Part shown: positions 39,001 through 51,213 of the stretch, piece after piece
Position numbering within the stretch: position 1 is the stretch's first letter
Layout of the letters: each line of letters begins with the position of its first letter
Source of the DNA: Apteryx mantelli
Lineage: Eukaryota > Chordata > Aves > Apterygiformes > Apterygidae
Assembly: GCF_036417845.1 (NCBI RefSeq)
Contig: NC_089980.1
Location: forward strand, 39,182,501-39,246,500
Length of the DNA: 64,000 nt
Direction: 5' to 3'
The notes under the pieces: generated by a model
Database searches by the model: none
The model's input: the letters and a program-made list of their open reading frames with translations, nothing else
Told to the model about the DNA's origin: nothing
Made by a program: the position numbers and the translations under genes

Positions 39001-42000
39001 GGAGCAGTGCACCACTCCAAAACCTCCTTTATTGATGGATGACACATACACTACATGACAGTTGCACTCCCTCAGTAAGAAGTGCTGATGAGTAAAGATT
39101 GACCTACTCATAATAAACCAGTTACATGTTCTTCCCCAAATCTCTCCATTTCCTTCCATTTCCCCCTTCCCATCCCTCCCTCTCTCCATCACACACAAAA
39201 GTTTTCACAGTGCCAATATATTCTGGTCTCTGGTATGTGGCAGTTTCTTCTCTCTGCCAAGCTATTCCACATATTTAATTCTGAGGTGAAAATACTTTCC
39301 TAAGATTTCACTTGTATTCAGTCTTTCTAAATGACCCCCCCAGCATAACGGTTCTGCTTATGACATTATTTCACATACTTCATCATGAGTCACATGGAAA
39401 AAAATTCACTGCTTAGCCACAAATAAAGGCATAGTCTTTACTAGAAACATGACTGATGATGAGATAAGAGAACACGAAACAAACTCCAGCTTAGCTGATC
39501 GCATATTAAAGGTACTTTTCATTTAATAATATATAGGCATGGTAACATAAGCAGAACAGTAAGGTAAGTGTTATTTTCTCCTTATCTTAACTATTGTGAG
39601 GGTAGTGGTCTCCTAATTAACCGTTGAAGACAAACAGCCTCTCCACAAGTAAAGCACTGAACTCAACCAGATTTAATAAACCGAAGAGAATCATCTGCCT
39701 CCCCAGCCTACTAAGTGTTGATAAGCCTGGGAGAAATCTCAATCATTACTCCCTTCTTTGTTGCCCCTTGTGGAGGAGAACAAAAACAAAAAACTCTCCA
39801 ACAATATTACTTGGACTACTATATGAATATGCCTTAATCCTCCCAATTCTAGAAGGGCTAGAGGGAGGTAAGAGCTCTAACTAGCGAAATACAGAGTAAG
39901 CAGGCCAATCTCAAAAGCTTGTTTACTCCTAGTCAATGACACAGAGCAGGTGAAACTTGAGCAGATTTGAGTGCCTTACACTGAACATTTGGTTAGACTT
40001 AAAATTCTCAAAGGGACAAGAGTCATCCTGCTCTGGGCACTGCCAGCAGTCCCTGCTCGCTTTCAGTGAATGGAGAATCTCTTAGGGTTCTTGATGCAAC
40101 TAGAACATGCCCAGAACCTATCCAGGTGCTAGAGAAAGAAACCCAGTAGGCTGATCAAGAGCAGCAAGTCATGTTGTACGTACTCACACAGAACTTCAGG
40201 GGCATACTCCAACACCGGCCTCTTCCAGACTGAAAAAAATGTGGCTGTGATCTTCAAGTTGCAGAGTGTGTAGTACAGTCCGTGGTGCAATAGGTAGACT
40301 TCTTAACTTCTTGAGCTGCTGCTCAACTCAAGCTCTCTAGAAATTTCCATCAGCTGTGGAAAAGCTTTATGAGAACAGGTTGACCTGTCAAGAGTGACTT
40401 ATTTATGTCTAACTGAAAACAGACCCAACCAGTCAAGGCTCCAACATGGATTAGATGGAAGTGACTGGTCAACTTTGAGAGACACCTCTGAATAAGCTGC
40501 TGCACTCTTCCACAGCACCCTGCAGGTACCTGTAGAGAGAAAGGATACTGTTGCAAATTTTATTGGAGGAATCACTTGGAGGCTTAACTGGAAACAGGCA
40601 ATAGTAGCTCTCCAACTTCACCAGTCATTTAGGTCTGCTGCAGGAAACTTTGACATATTAGTTACTCATGAAGCTTTACCAAACATGCGTTCACAAGGAT
40701 CTTTCAAGATGAAATGCTGCTAAACATTTATAGCTTCTATATGCCTGCGAGGAGGATGAAGAAAGTTGGGATCCATAAACTGCATTGCTCTCAAGCCTCT
40801 AGAAGGCTTCTAAAAGGGAGGAACAGAATTACTGACTTGCCTAGCTATTATCAGACACACCTTGAACAAAAGGGATCAACACAGGATAAAGGCCTGGCAT
40901 ACCCAACTGGTTCTCTTAGCACTCTTACAGAACTGGTACCCCTAAAGTTGGAGGTCCTTAAGGGAAGCCAACTGACTACACACATTCCCCCCCAGGAAGA
41001 CTAGAAAAGCCAGGCTGCTTTTTAGTCTGAACCAAGAACTCTGCTAACATCAGAGCAGATGAGGCTCCTTACATAAAGCTCTGAAATTAAGCAAGTACCA
41101 TTCACGTTTTTTCTGTAGCTTCCAGGCATAGAATTTCTAAGTGTATTTGTTGTTAAATAAATACAGACACCAAGCTCAAGACAAACTGCCACATAACTGT
41201 TATATTATTTGTTCTCCTGAATTATGCATTACCTTTGCTTGGTATGCAATTTTTCTACTGCACGCACCCCACAAAGCCCCAAATTCCAGCACGTCTATAT
41301 GCCATATGGACAAGCTTCTCCAACCGTCTGCTCCTCATGGAAATTCTATTTGTTTTCCTATTGATTTTATTATGTTTAACAGCATACTAAATCATTCCTG
41401 AGGTTGACAAGTTTCTGGAAAATTGATATATGCTGTCTAAAACTGCCTGAGGCAGGAATAAAACCAAAACAAATGACTTCTTTTAAACTCTTGATTTGCA
41501 TTACTACAGCCAGGCATACAAGTGCCATCTTGTTTGGCAGAAGAATTCTTCTCTTTTGTCTAACTTCTAAAGCACAGGAAACCTTTAGAAGCTGTCCTTT
41601 TGGCTCTGCATATTGAAGGAAGGAGGCTGTAAAATTCAACAATATCAAGTGAGGGAGGGACTAAAAGAGTAGACTGTCAGCTAAGACCAATGGGCTGAAT
41701 TCTCTTGTGGAAAGGTGGAACAGTGTGTAGATGCCTTGGAATCTACAGCATAAGGCAAAAGTAAAATTTTTAGCAAGACTTAGAAACTTTTATTTAATTC
41801 TTCCCCTGAGAAACTGTACTTCAGCCTTTAAGTAAGATCAGGATTAAGTAGCTTTTTAAATCTTAGTGACATTACCATTGGGCACTACAGAATTTTATTC
41901 CAAAGACTGGACTGCATAGTGAAGAACACTTTTTATTTTAAAAGGCAAAAAGCATGCAGCCAGAAATTTTTTCCTGGGTCAGAAAAAAAACAACAAAAAA

Positions 42001-44834
42001 AGGGGGTGGGTGGGAATGAATAGGAAAAACTATAATCTTGTTGCTTTTCTGTCAGAAATCTGAAAGCCACAAGAGTTCAGGAAGAAAATGGATTTAGAAG
42101 ACAGGATTTTCCAATTTCCAGACATTAAGACCTGACACAAACTGGGAAAGTCATACAAAGACATTCATCCTTGTTAGACTCTCACTACGCGTTTATAAAG
42201 GCTGTGCTGTGCCGAGGAAAAAGCACTAAGAAAAAAATATTTTTGTGGGAAGTAGTTAAGATACTGAATTAACTGACAAATGATGCAATGACATTTGCAG
42301 AGCTGCAGGCAGTTAAGACCTTAATAGTCAAAAGTTTCCCAGTTTGGTGTGATTCAAAAATTCAGAGAGATACAGATGAGGTCCGCCAGTAGTCCCTGTG
42401 ATGCCGCAGAAAAACGTTCTGAGTTCTGCCTGCGAAGAAGAATCAGAACTAGCTCATGGGTAAATAGGTTTATTTCTAGGTCAGTAGTCCCCTGGGTAAG
42501 TAAGAAGTTTCCTGTAAGTGAAACAGTGAGAAAAACTATCTCAGAGATGTGTTTCATCTATTTAGAGAATTCTATGGTCACCTAAGAGGTATAAACAAAA
42601 TATAGAAGATGCTACTGTTCTTGAGCTATTAAAGATTAACAAAACCTGAATTTTAGGAATGAACAAAATAGTATAAAAAGAGAGACAGAAAATACTCTCT
42701 ATTTTAGCCATTGAAATGAGCTTCAGGAGAAGACTGAGTTATCCAAAGCATGATCATCTGCAGAAGAATATTCTGCCCTGTAATTGAAAGTAGACAGAAG
42801 GGAAAAGAAGGGAGAAATAAAATTCCAGAGACATTCACCTAAGTTAGGTTTGAGGAGAAAACTTAACAGAATGCATGGAGAAGGCCAAGGAAATTTAGTT
42901 CATTTGCTAAATACTTACATACTGCAGAGACCATATATAAAGCTTAACAAAACTCAGATAATTCTACAGATGGAGATAGCAAAAATACTGCAGTGTATCA
43001 GTGAAAGCACCACTTAGAGATGAAGAAATAATCTCAAATTGTTCGCTTTTCACCTATGTTTTCAAAGATGGTATCATGCTATCACAGTTTCTGTTTTAAA
43101 ACAATAGAACCTACTTTCCAGAAGTATTACAGGAACATGTCAATGCCTTCTGAAGGCTTGAGAAACATGATTCTAAGACGTGCTGACCTTGGCATCATAT
43201 AGAATGGATCTCTTCTCTATTTTTGGGGTAGACAAAATGTAGTGAAGCTATTAAGAACTCTCCTTTTTTCCATCTGCTAAATGATTCCAGAAGTTCCAAA
43301 ACACAGTCTACAGCTAGCTCTTTTAATTTTGAAGGTTAAAGCACAGAGCTGGAGATTAAATGATGCCACATTTTCCTAATATATAGTCCCCGGGCCAACA
43401 GCTGTTCGGATATTTGTAGTTAGAAACGTCACCATCAAAGATGCTAGATACTCACTGTAGATATTGCCTGTTCGCACTCATGCTCATCTGTTAAAATGGG
43501 AGGTTTTGCCCACTTACAAGTGCATTTGATAACATCAAAGGAAGACATATCCAACAAAATACAAACTCCCTGGAAAGACCACATAGTGCAACATGTGCTC
43601 TTGAAGCTCTGCTGCCACTATAGCAACACCTGTCTTTGCAAACTTGGCCAAATTGGTTAACCTTTTGAAACAAAACCAAAATCCCTCTGGGTGGAAGAAA
43701 CAATGCTGATGTGCTAGGCGCTCCTACCAGGAAACAATGAACATTCTACTACAACAGAAATGTAGAAAAGCCTCACAAGCATCTTCAAATGACAATGTAA
43801 CAGGAAAAAAAGAATCATACCTTCATGAGCACAGGGTGTGAAGACAAGTGTTGGAAAATAGTTCTCCATTCAAAGAAGACATAAAAATACATTATCCCAG
43901 AGATGGAAAAATTGAATGTCAAGCAAAAGGAGTTCAAAAGAGACTAACTAATAGAACCATGTTATTAAGTCAGGAACAACATCAGGACATGGGCTGTAGA
44001 AGTATGGCATTAAAGCTCAGGAAAGTGCATGGGGTTCACAAGGCCAATGAATGACTTATTTGTGTATAGCTATCTTTTCAGTGGTGTAAGTCTAACATTA
44101 TCAATTTAATTTAGACTTCTATAGGTAATACACACAAATAAAAGTATCTGCACATACACATGTAACAAATGTAAGACATGCCTCTTGTTAATATGCCTGC
44201 CTTCTAATTACTCATTTTTTCATAGACCTGTTCTGATATTTCAAAATTTTTGACAAGTCTCAAAACAAATATTCCATCAAATCCAGCCTTTCCAGATAAA
44301 GCAACCTGCCAGAAAAGTTATTCTTTCTTGGTCACCAAAAGACTCCACCATCTCATCACAGAACAATGAAAATCAAATATAGGCAAGACAATCTTGGAAA
44401 GGAAACTGTGACATTTTCATTTACTAAGTCTGCTATAGTCTAGATCTGCATGGCAATTTGAAGTGACCAGCACAACTAATGGCCTCTGAGCAATGTGTCT
44501 GTTCCTTACTCATGCTGATAAAATCTTCTGTGCTTCACTGCACTCATCTGTCTCTCTCCTCTTGCACTTTTAACATTCATATACAAGTTCAGCCATCTAC
44601 ATAATACTGACAATTTTTTTCTCACAGCATACATTCCAGAAAGACTTAAAAATGACTGTTTGATACCTTCCCAACACTGGCCCCAGGGCTTATTTAAACC
44701 AGTCTTAAAAGACTCTGTTCAGCTGTGTGCACAGGGAGAGTAAGGTTTTGGCTAAAGCGAAACTACATTTTTCTTCTAGTCATCAGTAATGTAGTTTAAT
44801 AGATCATACCTAGGCTGATGCATGTAAGCACATG

Positions 44835-44866
44835 GAACTTATTTGTTAAGTTCCATTTGTTAAGTT
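44835..44866 (+). repeat. Short direct and inverted repeat
   Basis: ATTTGTTAAGTT occurs twice (44841-44852 and 44855-44866) with a 2-bp spacer. GGAACTT and AAGTTCC flank the first copy as an inverted pair. Confidence 0.6.
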
Positions 44867-46369
44867 AATATCCATGTCCGTATATATCCATCCAAAGCTG
44901 CTTTGTAGTGTTTTAACTTGAAGATGTGAAACAAATGCTTAATCTTCAGGATATTAGCTTTTTCTAACTGATAGAGTTAGAGAAATAGGTATGCAATGCC
45001 TATGAATAGGGAATAATGCTTTGGAAATGAGGGAAAGAGAAAGAGGTTTACACCTTGAGAAACACAGACATAATTTGATGCTGCAAAGTGAAGGAAATGG
45101 AGAAGTTGCTTTATTTTCCTTTAAAAGTGTGCCCCAACCTGTAAGAGGCTTTAAGAGATTTTTTTCTGTAGCCTTAATAAATACAAGGGATATAGTCAAC
45201 TCCGTTAGCAAACTATCAGTTTACAGATCAAAGGGCAAACTTCCCAAGATTAAAATGGGTTCAGAGATACAAGTGACAGATGCCTAGAAGAACTTTTAAC
45301 TGTCTAGCAATATAAGTCTGATTTCACTGATGCATACATTCACCTTGCAAGAACTAAGAGCTAATAGAATTTTAATGAACAACTTTAAAAATATTTTCTG
45401 TCTGATAAATTATGGAAGTTATAAATCTCTGGATTGTATTGATTGTACTAAGTTACTTAAAAGATTTTTTTAATTGTGGGGATTGTGCTTTTCTTTTCTG
45501 GGACCATTTCAGACAGTATTTTGGATACTACTGGACTAGATACTGATCATGATTAGAATTCTGAAGTAAATTCTACAGAATTTCCAGTAACAGCTTGTCC
45601 AATGCAAAAATTATAAGCAACTTAAAAAATATATGTTTTTTGTGTTTGCAAGGGCAGATTTTTATTCAGCATGAAAGAGGGATCAGGAACCACAACTTTC
45701 TTGTTCACCTATAGTACTGACAGAACCACAGTTAGTTTTTCCAACCATCCTGCTGATCATAACCTCAATTACAATATGAGAAATTATTCTAAATATGATT
45801 AGCAAGAAGTAATTTATCTCTTTCTTCCTGTGGCACAGATAGCTTTTTGTAATCATCCCAGCTCATTTAGCAGTCCTTCAGACAAAATTGTTTGCAGTGA
45901 GCTCTGTACTACTTAAACCCAACTCTTATTAAGACTTACTCCTGCCATAAAACCAACATGGAGCAGAGAAGAGAAAACAGTTTAAATGAATGGCTTCACC
46001 TATCATCTTTATGTATCAGAGGCTCTGATATTCAACCTAATGAAGTTACAGACAGCTAGAGAAGGCTTCTGTCACTAGCATGTACAAGATTTTACTATGC
46101 ATTTTTTTCAGAGAAGTCTGATCCTGTAAGCATTTCCTTAAAGTCTCAGGATTGTTCTACTTCTGTTGACTATGCCCCAGAAGCTTCAGCCAATGGGAAA
46201 ACAAAATAGAAAACAAATCCTAAGAGAGGAGACTCTGACAAGCGCATCCTCACAAGGACATCCTTAAATTGAAATGTTATTGAAGTAGCACATTTTGGAA
46301 ACAAAGAGTGCTAAGACTCTTAAATTGCTTTTATAACCAGTACACTGAGAAAAGACGGCCAGAAGTGTT

Positions 46370-46375
46370 TTTATT
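46370..46375 (-). terminator. Candidate polyadenylation signal of SRBD1
   Basis: The plus strand reads TTTATT, which is AATAAA on the minus strand, about 690 bp after the stop codon. The minus-strand sequence just beyond is moderately GT-rich, as expected of a downstream element. This is the first canonical hexamer after the stop. Confidence 0.4.
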
Positions 46376-47059
46376 ATGTACAAGTATAGAACAACAAAAA
46401 TGTTTTTGACACATTTGAGCAAAGTTTCTTAAACCCCAAGGTATATCCAAGTGTGTTAAAGAATGATAACTGATCAAGCAACAATAAAACAGGAAAACAG
46501 AACTCCTAATAATGTAGCTCAAATAAATTAAAGCAGAATATTTCTGAACCATCAATAGTATTAACAGATGCTCTTTTTCAGTCTACTTTTGAAATGATGT
46601 CATCACCAACTAAACTTAAAAAGATCATTTTTTTCTACAACTAGGTACCCTCTTTAGATTCTCTTCCAGAAAACAAGCAAACTGAATGACTGCTTTTTGT
46701 GTGGGAGCAATAGGTGTGTCTGCTGGAGCAGTACTGGCCAAAGATTGTTTGAGAGAGCAAATCTTGAACACACAGAACAGATAAGAGATTTGTCTGACAG
46801 TCCACTGGAATTTCATTTACTCTGTACACAAAATAAGAAGGTTGCTTGGAGGTAATCCAATAAACCATTCCAGCAATTATTAATAGAAAGGATTCAAGAA
46901 ATGTGGAAAAACTGTTAGATTAAAAAAAAAAAAGTGAGATTGAAGGTTTCAAAATTCATTCATTTTCAACATTCTCATTAAATGCCTGAATCTTTAGAAC
47001 CTTGCTGACAATACTTAACATTTAAAATGAAGCAAGACTCAACCATAAAAAAAATCCTC
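46370..47059 (-). other. SRBD1: Probable SRBD1 3' untranslated region
   Basis: Sequence downstream of the SRBD1 stop codon on the minus strand. I found no canonical AATAAA or ATTAAA on the minus strand between the stop and 46375, so the UTR is inferred to reach at least the signal at 46370-46375. Alternative non-canonical sites, such as an AATAAT-like string near 46880, could give a shorter UTR. No transcript data are available here. Confidence 0.4.
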
Positions 47060-47349
47060 TCATAAAACACGAATAAGATCCAATGTTATCCTTAATCGAG
47101 GAATATCAATATTAACCACTTTAACTTCCACTCTTTCTCCAGGGCCTAACCCAAGACTTCTTCTCTTCTTCACTTTAGAAAGTTTTGCTTCTGTTATGTT
47201 TCGCACTGGAATCAAACCTGCTTTTCCCACACCAATATCAACAAAGACTCCAAATGGTGTTGCATTTTCAACTTTTCCGGTCAGAACAGTACCAACGCTT
47301 AGGTCTTCAAAACAGACTATGCTTCTCTTGAAGTCAGGTTTATCAAAAT
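47060..47349 (-). CDS. SRBD1: SRBD1 last coding exon (S1 RNA-binding domain, C-terminus)
   Basis: Terminal coding exon of SRBD1, a metazoan Tex-like protein with a C-terminal S1 (OB-fold) RNA-binding domain. The frame reads [16 protein letters not shown], then the S1 domain with [33 protein letters not shown], a basic KVKKRRS loop, [12 protein letters not shown], and ends LDLIRVL followed by TGA (plus-strand TCA at 47060-47062). The acceptor AG is at 47351-47350 on the minus strand, after a pyrimidine-rich tract. The exon starts with AT, which completes a GAT (Asp) codon whose G ends the upstream exon. The two exons therefore join in frame as [10 protein letters not shown], matching the human protein as I remember it. 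The S1 fold is complete. The open frame runs further upstream from a GTG, but that extension is intron. Confidence 0.95.
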
Positions 47350-50059
47350 CTGTTACAAGAAACAAGAAACAAAAATAAGACACTAGAGAAAAAAACTTGC
47401 ATTTTTTTTCTGAGGGTTGTTTCTAGTTGATTGTTTCTAATTAATAAGTCATTTCAAGGTAGCTCTCAGGCCCCACATACTGCTTCATTAGATTTTTATA
47501 TAAAGACCCATCTATGGTAAAGAACTGATTTCTTCTATTTTATTAGCCACTTCAAAAGATTATGGCTAATGGAATAATAAGCACAGTGAACTGTGTGGTA
47601 GGAGAGTATCACAGGAGATCAGAAGCATATATTAGCTAGTGGCTGTGAAAGATTTCTTAAATATTCTTGGAGCTAGTGACAAAAGATGGGATGTTAGAGG
47701 TAACTCTTACTTGAGCTGCATAAATCATACTATAATTCTATTTCAGATCACAAATTTGTATCCAGGAAGGTAAACACTCAATCTCACCACATATTAAACA
47801 ACAGAAAAGTCAATGATGCACTACTGTTCTTATACCACCATAACTCAGGCTTGTTGTTCATCTGCATCATGACAACACATAATCAACTGCTTCTTTGCAC
47901 TGACAACATCAAAAGTCACACTTGTGATTTTAAGCAGGTATCCTAATGTATACAAATTCAGATGGTACAGTTAAGGTTTTTCAAACTCTCTTGTTACTTA
48001 CTTTCCGCTTTCTGCTCCTGCACAACACCCTTCCACCCCCAAGCCATCTCAACAACTTCCCTTTCAAACTTTTCCTGTTGCTGTTTTATCTTTTCCACGA
48101 TCCACTAGGAATGAGATTTTCTACACTTCCCCCTCACCAAAGGGCAGCGCCAAACCAGGATTCTAAAATTTTCCTATATTTGCCTCTAAGAAATAAAAGA
48201 GGGGAACAAGCTTTTAGCTAAAATGCACTGGAAATCAATGAGAATCTTTGTGACTTCACCAGGCTTTGGATCAGACTCCAAGAGAATACACAAGCTGGCA
48301 ATGGCAGCAGTAGACTTTGAATGACATCAAAGTTTCCACTGAAGGAATGTACCTAATTGCTTGAGTCCAAAACAGTTAATCCTTTTGTAACATTATACTA
48401 TGCAGTGGCACTTCAATGAAGAAAGCAACTAAACAGCCGTTCAGGGCAATGACCACAACAAGATTTGGAGGAATGATGGGAATCCTTTTAATGTTTGCAA
48501 ATCTGTTTTTTCCATCCTGGCAGATTCATCACAGTTACCTGAGTAGCTGTTCAACTTCAGTGTTAGAAAGACCATTTCTTATAAGTAATGCCTTGTAAGG
48601 CTGGAAAAAAGGATTTTAAAATAATGTATTAAAAATATTCTATTCTCTCCCTTTTCCCAAACAGTTCTTTGTGTTTGCCTTGCACTAAACTCATTCAGGA
48701 AAAATAAGCAACAACATAGAATTTCAATTAAGCTTAAGAGGATGCATAGGAAAGCTAAACAAATTACACTAAGTAATATATAGTATGATATTGCTACCTT
48801 ACTCTTTTACTCTTTCTTTTTACTCTTACACTGTTGTTGGGAACAAGAGTGGAACTGAATCTTAAACCAAGATTATTTTTTAAACCAGTGTAGAGTGCAA
48901 ACTGCTCAGTCTGCCTGAGCCCTGTTAAACATTACCCATTCCTTCACTGACAGTTACTAGCGGAGTTGCAAAGATAGTGAATTACAGCTATACAAGGCCA
49001 CTAGGAGAACACCTACTACGACTGAGACTTGCCACCAATCAGTGAATATCTCCTACCTTGGGCTTGAAATTCCAAAGTTGGAACACAGTTTTCATCTGAC
49101 AAAGGAAACTAGGCTAGTCCTTACCATTTCTGAGTTACTATGCTATGACAAGCAGAGTTCCAGTCAGAGATTCTGTCTACAGTAATATTGAATGAACTAG
49201 AGCAGCAGAATCTGGATATTTCCACTGAAGATTCCCTTATGCATTTATGTTTATATCTTTATATCTTAATAATCTATCCTACTGTAATTTAGATGCGAGA
49301 CCACCAGAATAAATGAACTCTCATAAAATACACATTTTCAAGATCACCGGTGGAAAATATTTAGAAAATTTGCAAGGAAGCTACTAATCAGTCCAAAAAA
49401 TGTGGAACAGAAATGTTATTTTTCTTAAAGCATATGTTTACTATTTATTATTTCAAGCCTGTATCTTTGCTGTCTACCTTTATCTCTGGCTGTTGTAAGA
49501 GAATCCAGCTGTAAGTTTCATTAAACAACAGCATCTCCAGATGTTTTACTTCATTGCCTACCTCATCTTTGCTCCCCCCACCTCAAACTGTTCAGCACTA
49601 TTGCAAAGTTCTAACCAAAGGTGGGTCACGACCATGTGCTCCAATTACACTTTTCTGCAGGAACTACTGCAATAAACGAGCAGAATCACACACTACTGCT
49701 CAATAGACTTTTATTACTACCGTTTCAGCTTGGTCTCAGCATTCCCCCCATGATGGAGAGCCAACACAGATTTAATCAGTATAGAGTCAACATATTGAAA
49801 CTATTTCATTTGTTAACAGCCATACAACTCCCCTTCCTATGGCTGAAAAGGCCATGATTTAAGACAGGATTCACACTCCTTAATTACTGAGCTGGAAAGA
49901 AACATCTGACTATGATATACCCTTTACCCTGTCTGAGAAAAGAATGGGAGTTACATGTCCACAAAAATCTACCACTGACTTCAGAAGAAGAAAACATGCT
50001 GTTTTAAAATTGGTATGTAAAACAATCAAACTGAGATTACAGCTTTCACAAGGGTTTAC
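47350..50059 (-). other. SRBD1: SRBD1 last intron
   Basis: A 2.7-kb phase-1 GT-AG intron between the last two coding exons. It is noncoding and mostly unique sequence. It contains a degraded fragment of an old palindromic repeat near 48226-48280. Short open frames on the plus strand (for example 47946-48221 and 49621-49857) have no recognisable protein similarity. Confidence 0.85.
48226..48280. repeat. Fragment of the old palindromic repeat family
   Basis: The string GGAAATCAATGAGAATC..GTGACTTCACCAGG..TGGATCAGACTCC resembles the AAGTCAATGG..TTGACTTCAGTGGG..GGATCAGGCCC pattern common in sauropsid genomes. It lies inside the last SRBD1 intron. Assigned from remembered pattern only. Confidence 0.35.
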
Positions 50060-50244
50060 CTGTTCTGATGTCAAAGCCTTCGGGCTGAGTCAGACCATCA
50101 ATGATTAGCTGCAATGTGTGCACTGTTGTATTTAGCCTTTTTGCTACTCCTTCCAGGCCTTCCTTTTGAATTACTGCATTTACTTTTTGCTGCATATCTG
50201 GCTTTCCTATGTCATTTGGGTTTCCTCCAATGAAAGATAAAAAC
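50060..50244 (-). CDS. SRBD1: SRBD1 penultimate coding exon
   Basis: 185-bp internal exon. The minus-strand acceptor CTTCTCAG precedes 50244 and the donor is ACAG|GTAAAC (GT at 50059-50058). The first base (G) completes a split codon, 61 codons follow, and one base (G) is left for the next exon. The peptide runs from [15 protein letters not shown] through [20 protein letters not shown] to [20 protein letters not shown]. This matches the segment of SRBD1 between the helix-hairpin-helix region and the S1 domain, where Tex-family proteins judge register and fold before the RNA-binding module. Compared with human SRBD1 as I recall it, the skeleton is the same with many conservative changes, as expected for a non-mammalian orthologue. 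The phase matches the last exon exactly. Confidence 0.94.
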
Positions 50245-50764
50245 CTGAGAAGGTCAAACAAAGATATGGTGAGAGATTTGTAACATCCTTTGGTGGTAAC
50301 TGGACATTCACTACATTCAGGGTTTTAAATTACTTTTGCATCGATGCATGAGAAAACTTCTTTTAAAAAATCTGAACAGTGAACAAACCGCTTCTTAAGT
50401 GCATACCCTCTCAACTCCTCACTGATCCGAAACAAACATGGAAACTTTGAGCCTATCTGCATATGCTTATCTCCTGGAATAGGTTACAAAACTGTAAGCA
50501 AGATTTCAAAATGGGAATCACTTCTCAGACTGCTGATTTACCTCATACCAAAAACTAATCCAATCATGACCGAAAGATTTCTCTTATCATGAAAGTTCAC
50601 TAGAAATAAGTGAAATTTCTATAATATTATCATTTTTAATGTCTCTCTAGTTCAAATGAAAATGAACAGCAATCTAGTAAAACTACAATGAACATTTAAA
50701 ATATTAAATCAATACAAGGAACCTCTAACTAAAATTAAGAATAACAAAAACTTTACATAAAATA

Positions 50765-50824
50765 CAGGCGTACCTCATTTTATTGCACTTTGCTTTATTG
50801 AGCTTTGCAGATATTGCATTTTTT
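50765..50824 (+). repeat. Left terminal inverted repeat region of the Tigger-like element
   Basis: Starts CAGGCGTACCTC immediately after TA. It contains the TTTATTGCACTTTGC and TTTATTGAGC sub-repeats typical of Tigger ends. The outer roughly 10 bp match the inverted right end with one or two changes. Confidence 0.85.
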
Positions 50825-51213
50825 TTGTTTGTTTGTTTGTTTTGTTTTTTAAACAAATTGAAGGTTTGTGGCCACCCTGCGTCGAGCAAGTCTATCGGCT
50901 TGCAGTCCAACAGCAGGTGCTCACTTCGTGTCTCTGTGTCACATTTTGGTAATTCTTGCAATATTTCAAACTTTTTCATTATTATTATATCTGTTATGGT
51001 GATCTGTGATCAGTGATCTTGGATGTAACTATTGTAATTGTTTTGGGGTGCCAAGAACCCACCCGTATAAGACGGCAAACTTAATCAATAAATGTTGCGT
51101 GTGTTCTGCCTGCTCCACCGACCAGCCGTTCCCCCGTCTCTCTCCCTCTCCTTGGGCCTCCCTATTCCCTGAGACACAACAGTATTGAAATTAGGCCAGT
51201 TAATACCCCTACA

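Larger units (their letters stand above)
35206..46369. other. Gene-free stretch between desert and SRBD1 3' end
   Basis: No gene, RNA or transposon recognised apart from the A19 run and the short repeat at 44.8 kb. Open frames here are 60-97 codons, often mirrored on the other strand, without similarity I know. Confidence 0.55.
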
